NCBI GenBank assembly: GCA_021779255.1
Contig: JAJYBC010000003.1
Coordinates: forward strand, 1 to 42,568
DNA from: a bacterium
Lineage (GTDB): Bacteria > Patescibacteriota > Minisyncoccia > CAIUEV01
Direction of reading: 5' to 3'
Length of the DNA: 42,568 nucleotides
Of the stretch, positions 34,251 to 42,447 are shown one piece after another. A program made the translations under genes and the position numbers. The notes beneath the pieces were generated by a model. It made no database searches and had not been told where the DNA came from. It saw only the letters and a program-made list of their open reading frames with translations. Each line of letters begins with the position of its first letter. Positions within the stretch are counted from its first letter, which is position 1.

Positions 34251-35669
34251 ATGAAAAAAACCAAAAAGAAAAAATCAAAGATAGTAAACGCCAAGGATAT
34301 AAAAACGCTATACACAAAGAACGTAGCGTCGTTACGTTCTCACTACGGGATTAAAAAAATTGTTTTATGGAGCGTTCTGTTTTTTCTTTTCGTAGGATTT
34401 ATTGTGGCCAAAGCTGATTCTTGGCCTTTTACCGGTAAAAGTTTCAGTTGGATCGGTAATAACGTTATTGATACCAATCAAGGAAGGATTGAGCGAGGAG
34501 ATCCGGTTATTGGTATGGTTAAGATGAACGGTGATAAATATAAAGTGAGCATCGAAGGCACTGGGCCGACCAGAACTGTTACTGGCGCCGCTTGGTTCGG
34601 CATTGGTAGTAAAGATGATAAATTTGAAGATTTTTCCGACCAAAACGATCTCCCTTCTCTTGGTTGGATCCTTTTTAATGAAGGAACCCCGAGCAACAAT
34701 TGTTTCGGAATAGGAGATTGCCACGCCGCTCAATGGAATAAACGCGCCGGAACACCCGACGGCAGTATGGAAGGATATCTCTCCGGTTGGGCTAAGATGA
34801 AAATTGGACCGAATGGTGATGGTAGCGCTTATCCTGACACTTGGGTTCATTTTAAAGCTCCTCAGAATTTAACTAATTATTCTTGCTCTGGCAATCATTA
34901 CTATGTTTGTATGGACACGGCTGGGAGAATGGAGGGTTATGCTTGGTCAGCCGGCACTGACTCCGATACTATAGACGGCAACCCTGGTTTTGGTTGGATT
35001 AATTTCAATAAACAGTTTGCGGGTGTTTCACCGGATGCTTACAGCACTCCTCAAATCACTTGTCGCACTATTTTCGATTCCGGCAATAAATGCCAGAAAG
35101 ATAACGGTTTTACGGGAGAATTTAAATTTAAGGCCGTTTATCAAGGAACCAATGATCCGGGAAATACTTTACGCTGGTTTTGCAAGGATGGCGATACACC
35201 CAAAGCTGGAGCTAATGTTAGTTGTACTTATTCGGAAACGGGAACTTACCAACCGAAATTGGAATATTGGAATCTGAGCGATAATAAATGGGAAACATGC
35301 TCCAGTGAAGCTAAGGTGACAGTGGTCTCGGAACCGAAATGTCAAGTTTTGGTCAATCCAATCGGTACTAATACTGATGAACTAAGTAATTACAGTTCTC
35401 GAACAAGTCTTTCCAAGGGCGACTCCGCTTATGCGATGATCAATAAAGATTGTCTTAACAATGAGTCGGTTTCTTGGAGTTTGACTAATGGACAAAAACT
35501 TAGTGGCAGTGGCTCAAACGACACTAAAATCACTGTTGGATCGGTTGATTTAGGTGTAATGACTATTTCGGCTACGGCTAAAGATCAAGCTACTAGCAAA
35601 AATTACCCTTGTGATTCAGCTAATATTACCGTCAAAAGTGGCGCCAAAGATCAAGTGAGAATCCGATAA
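34251..35669 (+). CDS. Secreted/anchored surface protein with repeated G-W motifs
   Basis: A 472-aa protein. A very basic cytoplasmic head (KKTKKKKSK) is followed by a TM or signal anchor at about residues 38-56. Outside lie three related units, each with a Trp and a glycine-rich turn: GAAWFGIG...LGWILFNE, EGYLSGWAKMKIG...WVHF and EGYAWSAGT...FGWINF, a pattern common in Patescibacteria surface proteins. Two pairs of Cys follow, and the C-terminal half looks like an Ig/PKD-like beta domain. A 23-nt palindrome (34318-34340) is inserted in frame in the cytoplasmic head. Role in cell-surface structure or attachment is inferred. Confidence 0.7.
   Translation: MKKTKKKKSKIVNAKDIKTLYTKNVASLRSHYGIKKIVLWSVLFFLFVGFIVAKADSWPFTGKSFSWIGNNVIDTNQGRIERGDPVIGMVKMNGDKYKVSIEGTGPTRTVTGAAWFGIGSKDDKFEDFSDQNDLPSLGWILFNEGTPSNNCFGIGDCHAAQWNKRAGTPDGSMEGYLSGWAKMKIGPNGDGSAYPDTWVHFKAPQNLTNYSCSGNHYYVCMDTAGRMEGYAWSAGTDSDTIDGNPGFGWINFNKQFAGVSPDAYSTPQITCRTIFDSGNKCQKDNGFTGEFKFKAVYQGTNDPGNTLRWFCKDGDTPKAGANVSCTYSETGTYQPKLEYWNLSDNKWETCSSEAKVTVVSEPKCQVLVNPIGTNTDELSNYSSRTSLSKGDSAYAMINKDCLNNESVSWSLTNGQKLSGSGSNDTKITVGSVDLGVMTISATAKDQATSKNYPCDSANITVKSGAKDQVRIR
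34318..34340. repeat. REP-like palindrome, family C, inside a coding region
   Basis: AGAACGTA and TACGTTCT flank GCGTCGT. The unit has the same 23-nt length and outer arms as the terminator at 21731-21753. It codes for KNVASLRS in frame. Confidence 0.75.
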
Positions 35670-35692
35670 ATTATATTTTTTAACAAAATAAA

Positions 35693-36337
35693 ATGCAAAA
35701 AACAATCGTGTATGTGGTCATTGGTTTGATTGTTGGTATCACTATTCATACCGTTTCCGCTTGGGTGGAACCTGATCAGATGCCTCCCGGCGGTAACATC
35801 GCCGCTCCGCTTAACACCGGTAATACCGGTCAATCAAAAATCGGCGGATTGATTATTGCCCTTGGTGAAGTTAAAGATATTGGTCTGGCTGTTATTAATG
35901 GTAAGTCCGGTTTTGGTACTGGTACTCCAACCGAAAGAGTGGATGTTAACGGCAATATTAAACTTAATGGAAGGATTATCGGACTTCAAGCTCCAACCGA
36001 TGCGAACGACGCGGTTAATAAAGGGTACGTAGACGCATTAGGCAGTGGTGGAGGAGGAACGTATGAAGCCTACAATACCACTAGTTGCGCACCTGGATGG
36101 ACAGTGGCATATACAGGGTTAACTATTTGGTCTTACGACACCTATTCTGTGGGGTCTGGGCATTGGTGTATGGCAGGATTAAAAGAAGATGACAATTTTG
36201 ATAATAATCCAAAAACTTTTGTCAGCGGTGGTGCCCATCATCTTAGTTTAGGTACGCCTCCTAATCTTGGATCTAGTTATACAGTTAAAGGAGCTTGGTG
36301 GAATGGAACTATTCCCTGTGCGGTTTGTGTAAAATAA
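35693..36337 (+). CDS. Secreted fibre-like surface protein
   Basis: A 214-aa protein with an N-terminal signal or TM (residues 4-24, ending HTVSA). Next come PPGGNIAAPLNTGNTGQSKIG and TERVDVNGNIKLNGRI, a pattern shared with tail-fibre-like and surface proteins of Patescibacteria. QAPTDANDAVNKGYVDA resembles the trimerising stalk region of phage-type fibres. A Gly-rich hinge leads to a C-terminal domain of about 90 residues with four Cys. It follows the G-W surface protein by 23 nt. Binding or adhesion is inferred. Confidence 0.65.
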   Translation: MQKTIVYVVIGLIVGITIHTVSAWVEPDQMPPGGNIAAPLNTGNTGQSKIGGLIIALGEVKDIGLAVINGKSGFGTGTPTERVDVNGNIKLNGRIIGLQAPTDANDAVNKGYVDALGSGGGGTYEAYNTTSCAPGWTVAYTGLTIWSYDTYSVGSGHWCMAGLKEDDNFDNNPKTFVSGGAHHLSLGTPPNLGSSYTVKGAWWNGTIPCAVCVK

Positions 36338-36394
36338 AAAATGTAGGCACGTAACATACCACATACAGGTTGAATACAAATGTGTATTTTGCGG

Positions 36395-36414
36395 GGGCGT
36401 ATTGCAATACGCCC
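36395..36414. repeat. REP-like palindrome, family A, next to the transposase
   Basis: GGGCGTATTG and CAATACGCCC form a perfect 20-nt palindrome directly beyond the 3' end of the RAYT gene and before the terminator hairpin at 36419. Confidence 0.9.
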
Positions 36415-36418
36415 ATCT

Positions 36419-36442
36419 GGGCGGGGTTATCCCGCCCTTTTT
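36419..36442 (+). terminator. Strong intrinsic terminator
   Basis: GGGCGGG and CCCGCCC form a 7-bp GC stem with a GTTAT loop and five Ts after it. It serves the + strand surface operon and overlaps the last codons of the RAYT gene on the other strand. Confidence 0.8.
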
Positions 36443-37014
36443 GATTGTTTGAAATTATTCCGATCATTTTCCCAATTGGTGGGGTTGCTTTTAATATATT
36501 CTTGGATACGTTCCAAATCAAATTTATCTTGAACAATATGTTCGTAATAATTACGTTGAAAAATTTTTCGACGATCAAAATGTTCGGTTTTTTCGTATAT
36601 TTGTGTCTCATTAATTTTTTTGGTTACGGTTGATTTGTATCCACGGACAATGGAACCCAAATTATTTTTGGGTGATTGAAACATCGGAGAAAATTGGGTA
36701 ATAATCGGTGTGGGTACATCCCGTAGGGGCGTATTGCAATACGCCCCTACAATGCGAATTATTACGTGAATATGATTCGGCATAATTATAAAATCACCCA
36801 ACTTGACATTTGTTCGTATTTTTGGTGTTTTTTGTAATTCGTCGTATGCAATTTTTCCAAATTTATTCAAATACATCTCCCCATTTTTGATTCGACCAAA
36901 CAAGCACTGCATTTGATAGGTGCAGATGGTGACAAAATACATTCCATTTTGGGAGTAATCATAATCTTTCAATCGTAAAGAATTGCGATAATATTTACCG
37001 GAAATAAATGTCAT
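36427..37014 (-). mobile_element. REP-associated tyrosine transposase (RAYT, Y1/IS200-like)
   Basis: A 195-aa HUH single-strand transposase. The HUH motif is MPNHIHVI (H81, H83), and the Tyr nucleophile candidate is Y157 in QRNYYEHIV. YFVTICTYQ near 26-34 and GSIVRGYKS at 120-128 are typical of RAYTs, which mobilise REP palindromes and are normally single copy. Family A palindromes lie just beyond the gene (36395-36414) and inside it (36723-36750). The embedded copy keeps the frame and codes for residues 89-98 (VGAYCNTPL). All core motifs are present, so it may be active. Confidence 0.92.
36723..36750. repeat. REP-like palindrome, family A, inside the RAYT gene
   Basis: GTAGGGGCGTATTG plus its exact complement, 28 nt in all, lie within the transposase coding sequence between the HUH block and the GSIVRGYK block. 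Confidence 0.95.
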
Positions 37015-37094
37015 AAAAAATCAAATATTATTTTATGACATCATACCAAATTGAATATTAAATTCTGATAAAAAGAAAATTAAAAAATCCTCAA

Positions 37095-38234
37095 CTATTT
37101 TTTAACTGTCAGATAATAACTTTTTTTGTCTAATTCTTTGAGACTAGTCAAAGTATATTTTTGGTCGGGCGATAATTTAGAAGATAATCGGCGCAACGCT
37201 ACGCCATCAACTTTCATCACCGAAAAAGGATCTTGGTTCCACTGTTTTAAGATATCCGCTACTTTGCCGGCATCATAACGATAAGTTTCTCGCAGGTTGC
37301 GTAAAATATTCCCTTGATCGGTAAAAAATTGCCCGATTTTTTCTTGTTCTAAATAAGCAGACAATTCCTTACTGATTTGCATAATTTCTTTTTCCAACTG
37401 ACTTTTTTGAACTTTCAGAGCAATAAACTTTTCGCTCAATTGTCGAATATCCTGCTCCTGTTTTTTATTTTCCGCTTTTTTAAATTTATGCGACCAGAAA
37501 GGACAAATTTTTTGATAATCGCACCAATCGCAAAGAGCGTTCATTCGCGGTTCAAAATTTTTATTTTCGGTAGCTTTTTCTACCTCCGTAATTGCTTTTA
37601 AAATATCTTGCTCGATTTGCTTTAAGTTGGCAGGGGTTCGCGTTGTTGAAAGACGTAAACCGTGACGTAAGTAGAAAAGCGATAACTTTATTTTGGTTGT
37701 ATCCTGAATTTTTTCGAAAAGCGATGGCCACTCTTTGAGAAAAGCTTTGAGATAAATACTGAGTTGTAAATCTTGGTCAATCTCTTTTTGAGGCGGAATC
37801 TTACGATTAGTTTTATAATCAATAATTTCAAAACCTTCGGCTATTCGATCGATCCGATCAATTGAACCACCCAATGTATGGTTTTGAATAGGCACTACAA
37901 AACGATATTCCAAGGTAATGGCTTTTTTTCGTTCCTCTTTCTCGATAGTTTGAAAATATTTTTGAATAATTTCCAAACCCTCCTGAAAAAGATTTTGACT
38001 GACCTCTTCTGGAAAATTTTTTTGCTCCCAATTGCGACTGAAATAGTCCAGAGTTTTTTCCTCGTCAGGCAAGCCTTTGACTGTCGGCGTATGAATAAAT
38101 TTCATTACGTCGTGAATTGTCGAACCAAAAATCTGCGCCGGCGAAGGAGGCGATTTTATCTTATCGATATGTTGGTATTTGTACTTAAGTGGGCAAAGAG
38201 CAAAAGTACTGAGAGCGGAGTAAGAGGAATGCAT
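37095..38234 (-). CDS. RecB/Cas4-like PD-(D/E)XK nuclease with iron-sulfur cysteines
   Basis: A 379-aa nuclease-family protein (PDDEXK_1). GSTIHDVMKF holds the motif-I histidine H41. The core is D126 in GGSIDRID, D139-Y-K141 in FEIIDYKTN, then Q156 in DLQLSIYLKAF. C14 (ALCPLKY) with C235, C238 and C244 (CDWCDYQKIC) form the AddB/Cas4-type 4Fe-4S set. Likely role is DNA end processing in repair. No helicase partner (AddA) and no cas genes are near. A coiled-coil of about 250-300 follows. Substrate polarity is unknown. Confidence 0.85.
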   Translation of the reverse strand: MHSSYSALSTFALCPLKYKYQHIDKIKSPPSPAQIFGSTIHDVMKFIHTPTVKGLPDEEKTLDYFSRNWEQKNFPEEVSQNLFQEGLEIIQKYFQTIEKEERKKAITLEYRFVVPIQNHTLGGSIDRIDRIAEGFEIIDYKTNRKIPPQKEIDQDLQLSIYLKAFLKEWPSLFEKIQDTTKIKLSLFYLRHGLRLSTTRTPANLKQIEQDILKAITEVEKATENKNFEPRMNALCDWCDYQKICPFWSHKFKKAENKKQEQDIRQLSEKFIALKVQKSQLEKEIMQISKELSAYLEQEKIGQFFTDQGNILRNLRETYRYDAGKVADILKQWNQDPFSVMKVDGVALRRLSSKLSPDQKYTLTSLKELDKKSYYLTVKK

Positions 38235-38280
38235 AAGGAAATAATTTTATAATTTTTAATTTAGAAAAATTGGAAACTCT

Positions 38281-39321
38281 TCACTTCTCTTCTTTTTTTA
38301 TCAAATCCAGCAAAAAAACACTGATGACGGCTGTTATTGGAATAGCCAAAATTAAGCCCGAAACACCGCCCATTTGAGCCCCGATTAGCATAGCAATGAT
38401 CACTGCTACCGGATCAATTCCTACCGCTTTATTCATCACCAAAGGAACCAAAATATGATTTTCTAACTGTTGAATTATCACGTACATAGCCAAAACAATC
38501 AATGCCAGAATAGGCCCGACACTGAAAGCCACTGCCACCCCGGCCACCGACGAAAGAATAGGGCCGACATAAGGAATAACCTCAAAAGCAAAAGCTAAGA
38601 TAGCCAAAAGTAAGGCATAAGGAACCCCTAAAATAGTCAGTCCCAAATAGACTAAAATGCCTACGCTGAAATTCAAAACCATCTGGCCCAAAAGCCAATA
38701 GCCCATTTTTTTCTGGATACGCTCCATCAGTAAAGTTGCGTATTCTTGGTGTTTTTCTGGGATAAAAGAACCTAAAAATTTACCCACACTTTTTTTCTGG
38801 ATACTTAGGTAAAAAGACAAAGAAAAAACAGCCAGAAAACCTAATATGCCACTCAAAAAAGATCCGGCTTGAGAAAAAATATTCCACCAACCGTCATTTA
38901 AATTATTACTAAGACTCGTTATTAAATGAGCTTTTTCTTGTTGAAATAATTCTCCACTACCAAAAATATATTGAAATTTTACTTGAAAAGAACTTAATTT
39001 ACTCAAATAGTTAGGTAAATTTTCCGTTAATTGATTCAACTGACCGCCTACGGCTGGTATCAAGAGGGTTAGAAAATAGATAAAACCGCCTCCGAAAATA
39101 ATATAAATAATCAAAGTCGCTATGCTTCTGGGCAAATAGAATCTTTCTAAGTAGTCCACTACGGGAGCAATGGCCGAAACGATAATAAAAGCCACAAAAA
39201 CCATCACCAAAACGTCTCTAATATAGTAAAGAAAAAAGATTCCCAGCAGAATCAGAATGGTACGAAAAATCGTGCCAGAATCAATAGAAATAATGTTGGC
39301 GGATTTCTGCGATAATTTCAT
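38281..39321 (-). CDS. AI-2E/PerM-family membrane transporter
   Basis: A 346-aa membrane protein with about seven or eight TM helices. Typical segments are SIDSGTIFRTILILLGIFFLYYIRDVL, SAIAPVVDYLERFYLPRSIATLI, YVGPILSSVAGVAVA and GIDPVAVIIAMLIGAQMGGVSGLILAIP. The frame opens at 39357, but MKLSQK at 39321 is the more usual start. Family members transport varied small molecules or ions, so signalling by AI-2 should not be assumed. Confidence 0.9.
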   Translation of the reverse strand: MKLSQKSANIISIDSGTIFRTILILLGIFFLYYIRDVLVMVFVAFIIVSAIAPVVDYLERFYLPRSIATLIIYIIFGGGFIYFLTLLIPAVGGQLNQLTENLPNYLSKLSSFQVKFQYIFGSGELFQQEKAHLITSLSNNLNDGWWNIFSQAGSFLSGILGFLAVFSLSFYLSIQKKSVGKFLGSFIPEKHQEYATLLMERIQKKMGYWLLGQMVLNFSVGILVYLGLTILGVPYALLLAILAFAFEVIPYVGPILSSVAGVAVAFSVGPILALIVLAMYVIIQQLENHILVPLVMNKAVGIDPVAVIIAMLIGAQMGGVSGLILAIPITAVISVFLLDLIKKEEK

Positions 39322-39382
39322 AAAAAAATTTATCGGATAACCAACGCATTCTAACACAAAAGATTAAAATAATAAAGAAGGA

Positions 39383-39399
39383 AGGGGCGAGCCGCCCCT
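39383..39399 (-). terminator. GC-rich hairpin between lepB and the AI-2E gene
   Basis: AGGGGCG and CGCCCCT form a 7-bp stem around AGC. On the - strand it is followed by a T-rich but interrupted tract. It sits just after the signal peptidase stop codon, so it may terminate that gene. Confidence 0.45.
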
Positions 39400-39402
39400 C
39401 TC

Positions 39403-39981
39403 CTATCTCTCCGCTTTCCCTAGGATTTCCTTTTTGTCGATCAAACCAAAGCGAGTGGAATCGATAGATCCTTCAACTAAATTGCCCAGAACCAGATAGG
39501 CATTTGGTGGTATTTTCCCTTGATAATCTTTAATATAGAGAGCCAACATTTCTTTTTCTTTTTCTCCCAGTTCATACGTTTTTTGTTCACTGTTAACAAC
39601 AATTTGACCATCAATCTCTATTTGCCATTTTTCTTTGTCATTCTTCAAATCTAATTTATCCCCCGGTATGCCTTTGATTGTTTTTAAAAGAGGATTGTCA
39701 TTACCAGCATAGGAAAGGGCTATTAGATCTCCTCTCTGAACTTTATGACAATTATAATAACCTTTGAGAATTTTAATGTTAGCATTTTCTTCCACTAGTC
39801 CCGTCATGGATTTGCCTCTCACCGTACGAGTTTCCGTTTCAATCGGACAAGAAGACGATTGGTCCACACTTTTTTCAGCTACATTTTTATTAGCAAAAAA
39901 ATAAAAATAACCCGCCAAAATTATCGCGATCAATAAACAAATTATTCCTGATAACACTGCCTGATTTGATTTTAATTTCAT
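39403..39981 (-). CDS. lepB: Signal peptidase I (S26 family)
   Basis: A 192-aa membrane-anchored serine protease that cleaves signal peptides. TM at about 10-30. Box B is RGKSMTG with the nucleophile S58-M59. Box D is LLKTIKGIPGD with the base K100. A late YLVLGN followed by GSIDSTRFGLI matches box E. The Pro usually found two residues after the box B Met is absent (SMTG), a mild departure. It may process the secreted proteins of this window. No second signal peptidase is seen here. Confidence 0.85.
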   Translation of the reverse strand: MKLKSNQAVLSGIICLLIAIILAGYFYFFANKNVAEKSVDQSSSCPIETETRTVRGKSMTGLVEENANIKILKGYYNCHKVQRGDLIALSYAGNDNPLLKTIKGIPGDKLDLKNDKEKWQIEIDGQIVVNSEQKTYELGEKEKEMLALYIKDYQGKIPPNAYLVLGNLVEGSIDSTRFGLIDKKEILGKAER

Positions 39982-40022
39982 TATCGATTTTATTTTTTAA
40001 TTACTTGCGCGGACAGATTGAT

Positions 40023-40086
40023 ACGGGCGGGTCGGTACGGGCGGGTCGGTACGGGCGGGTCGGTACGGGCGGGTCGCGACCCGCCC
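40023..40086. repeat. 14-bp tandem repeat ending in a family B palindrome
   Basis: ACGGGCGGGTCGGT starts at 40023, 40037, 40051 and 40065. The last copy runs into a perfect 20-nt palindrome with GGTCGCGACC at its core (40067-40086). The tract is far more GC-rich than its surroundings and lies between topA and lepB. Confidence 0.95.
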
Positions 40087-40098
40087 CTTCTTACATTT

Positions 40099-42375
40099 TT
40101 ATATCCCGCATTCCACATTCAAACAATGATCGCCATCTTTGGTATGAAACAAGACCTGGCCACATTTAGGACATTTTTTATCCATTACCGGTTTGCCTTT
40201 GGCAATATATTTGCACTTAGGATATTGATTACAAGCATAAAAAGGACCACGACGTGAACGTTTTTCTACTAATTCGCCTTTACCGCATTCCGGACATTTG
40301 ATACCCAACTTTTTTTCAAACTTTTTAATAAATTTACATTTAGGATAATTACTGCAACCCATAAAACGACCGAAACGGCTTTGGCGTAAAACTAATGGTG
40401 ATCCGCATTCCGGACATTTTTCTTGACCAGCTTCCGCTTGCAATTTTTTTTCTTCCTCGTTAGCTTCGGTGTATTTACATTCCGGATAGCCGGAGCAAGC
40501 ATAAAAATTACCAAATTTACCAAATTTTTCAACCATCACCTTACCGCATTCCGGACAATTACGATCTAAAATTTTTTGAAATTTAGCTACTTCTTTTGTT
40601 TTTCGATCCAAATTTTCTTTAAAAGGATCATAAAATTCTCGAATAACCGGTATCCATTTTTTCTTGCCTTGAGCGATTTCATCCAAATCTTTTTCCATTT
40701 TAGCCGTAAAAGGGATTTCAACAATATTAGGGAAATGTTCCACTAAAATATCGTTGACAACGCAGCCTATCTCTTCGGGGAATAAACCTCCTCTTTCGTC
40801 TTTGGAAACATAGCTTCTTTCTTGAACGGTACTAATCGTTGGAGCGTAAGTGGATGGTCGACCGATACCATTTTCTTCCAAAGTCTTAATGAGTGTTGCT
40901 TCGGTATAGCGACCGGGCGGTTCGGTAAATTTTTGTTCTCCCAAAATTTTTTCTTTTTTGACTGTTTCTTGTTGAACTAGCTCGGGTAACAATTCCTCTT
41001 TTAAAACTTCCTTACCGAAAATTCGAAAAAAACCGTCAAAAGCGATTTGGGAACCACGCGATTGCAGCTCATAGAATCCTGCGGTAAAATTTACAATAGT
41101 GTTGTTAATCTCGGCATTGGCCATTTGAGAAGCAACCGTCCTTTCCCAAATCAAACGGTAAAGCCGGTACTGTTCTCCTGTCAAAGCCTGCTTAATTTTT
41201 TCCGGATCTTTTTCCACGTAAGTCGGTCTAATAGCCTCGTGAGCTTCCTGAGCTCCTTTGGCTTTCTGTCGAAAAAATCTTGGCTTATCCGGTAAATATT
41301 TTTGACCTAAATTTTGACTAACATATTTTTGAATAGAGCTCACCGCCAAAGAAGAAATATTCAGAGAATCCGTTCGCATATACGTTATTAATCCGACTCG
41401 TTTACCATCAACTTTTATACCTTCATAAAGTTGCTGCGCTACTCGCATAGTTCTTTTAGCCGGAAAACCAAAACGACGACCCGCCTCCTGTTGCAAAGTA
41501 CTGGTGCGAAAAGGCGGGGCAGGGGAACGAAGAGTTTTTTTCTGCTCGATATGACTCACTTTCATCTCCACTTGAGCCAAATCAGCGGTAATTATTTTAA
41601 TTTCTTCCTCTTTTTTTAAATCCAATCGAGCAATTTTTTTACCTTTAATCTTATTTAGCAAAGCAACATATCCTATTTCGGCCGTTTCCCGATTTAAATT
41701 TGCTACATCACCGGCTTTCTGGTTTTTAATGATTTCAACTTTAGTCAGAAAAGTTTTCTTATCTTCTTCTTTCTTTTTCTTATTCCAGACAACTCGAATT
41801 TTCCAATATTCTTCCGCCTTGAAATTTTCTCTTTCTCGTTCTCTTTCCACAATTAAACGAACTGCTACCGATTGAACTCGGCCGGCCGAAAGACCTTTTC
41901 GCACTTTTTTCCAAAGGAAAGGGGATAGTTGGTAGCCAACTAACCGATCGAGAATACGACGCGCTTGCTGAGCGTCAAAAAGATTTAAGTCAATCTCTCG
42001 AGGCTCGATTAAAGCTTTTTTGATGGCCGGTGGAGTAATTTCGTGAAAAGTAATCCTCTTGAAAATTAATTTTTTGTTTTTAGGAGCCAAAAGCTCTTTT
42101 AGATGGTATGCAATCGCTTCTCCTTCGCGGTCTTCATCGGTTGCCAGAATAATTTCTTGCGCTTTTTTGCTTTCTCTTTGGAGAATTCTAACATTTTTCG
42201 TCGCTTTAGGGGAAATAATATATTCCGGAGTAAAATCAGCCTTAACATCCACGCCTAAACGATCTTGAGGTAAATCACGCACATGGCCGAAAGAAGAAAG
42301 AACTTGATATTCTTTTTCTAGAAATCGACCGATGGTTCGCGCTTTAGTAGGGGATTCAACAATAACAAGACGCAT
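40099..42375 (-). CDS. topA: DNA topoisomerase I (type IA)
   Basis: A 758-aa type IA topoisomerase that relaxes negative supercoils. The TOPRIM domain starts MRLVIVESPTKARTI, with the ATDEDREGEAIAYH acidic block near 78-91. The catalytic Tyr is Y332 in GLITYMRTDS. The C-terminus has four zinc ribbons: three CPECG...C..YP.C repeats and a final CPKCGQ...C...C. Length is near normal. A promoter lies at 42412-42440. It follows the DnaJ-like gene by 72 nt on the same strand. Confidence 0.98.
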   Translation of the reverse strand: MRLVIVESPTKARTIGRFLEKEYQVLSSFGHVRDLPQDRLGVDVKADFTPEYIISPKATKNVRILQRESKKAQEIILATDEDREGEAIAYHLKELLAPKNKKLIFKRITFHEITPPAIKKALIEPREIDLNLFDAQQARRILDRLVGYQLSPFLWKKVRKGLSAGRVQSVAVRLIVERERERENFKAEEYWKIRVVWNKKKKEEDKKTFLTKVEIIKNQKAGDVANLNRETAEIGYVALLNKIKGKKIARLDLKKEEEIKIITADLAQVEMKVSHIEQKKTLRSPAPPFRTSTLQQEAGRRFGFPAKRTMRVAQQLYEGIKVDGKRVGLITYMRTDSLNISSLAVSSIQKYVSQNLGQKYLPDKPRFFRQKAKGAQEAHEAIRPTYVEKDPEKIKQALTGEQYRLYRLIWERTVASQMANAEINNTIVNFTAGFYELQSRGSQIAFDGFFRIFGKEVLKEELLPELVQQETVKKEKILGEQKFTEPPGRYTEATLIKTLEENGIGRPSTYAPTISTVQERSYVSKDERGGLFPEEIGCVVNDILVEHFPNIVEIPFTAKMEKDLDEIAQGKKKWIPVIREFYDPFKENLDRKTKEVAKFQKILDRNCPECGKVMVEKFGKFGNFYACSGYPECKYTEANEEEKKLQAEAGQEKCPECGSPLVLRQSRFGRFMGCSNYPKCKFIKKFEKKLGIKCPECGKGELVEKRSRRGPFYACNQYPKCKYIAKGKPVMDKKCPKCGQVLFHTKDGDHCLNVECGI

Positions 42376-42411
42376 AGAAATGAAGATTAATGAATTAACC
42401 TAATTATCCTA

Positions 42412-42440
42412 ATAATACTAATTTTTCTAAATAAAGACAA
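42412..42440 (-). promoter_or_regulatory. Promoter of topA
   Basis: On the - strand TTGTCT (42440-42435) and TATTAT (42417-42412) are exactly 17 nt apart in the gap between the DnaJ-like gene and topA, giving a leader of about 30 nt. Confidence 0.55.
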
Positions 42441-42447
42441 TAATTTC

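Noticed and set aside
34365-34850. 161-aa ORF on the - strand
   Set aside because: It lies fully inside the surface protein gene, has no recognisable motif and looks like a shadow frame.
37095-38234. Cas4 and a CRISPR adaptation locus
   Set aside because: The nuclease has the same cysteine layout, but there are no cas1/cas2 genes or repeats nearby; a general RecB-like repair nuclease fits better.
38281-39321. Autoinducer-2 exporter
   Set aside because: The family name is historical; members carry different substrates and no luxS or AI-2 gene is present here.
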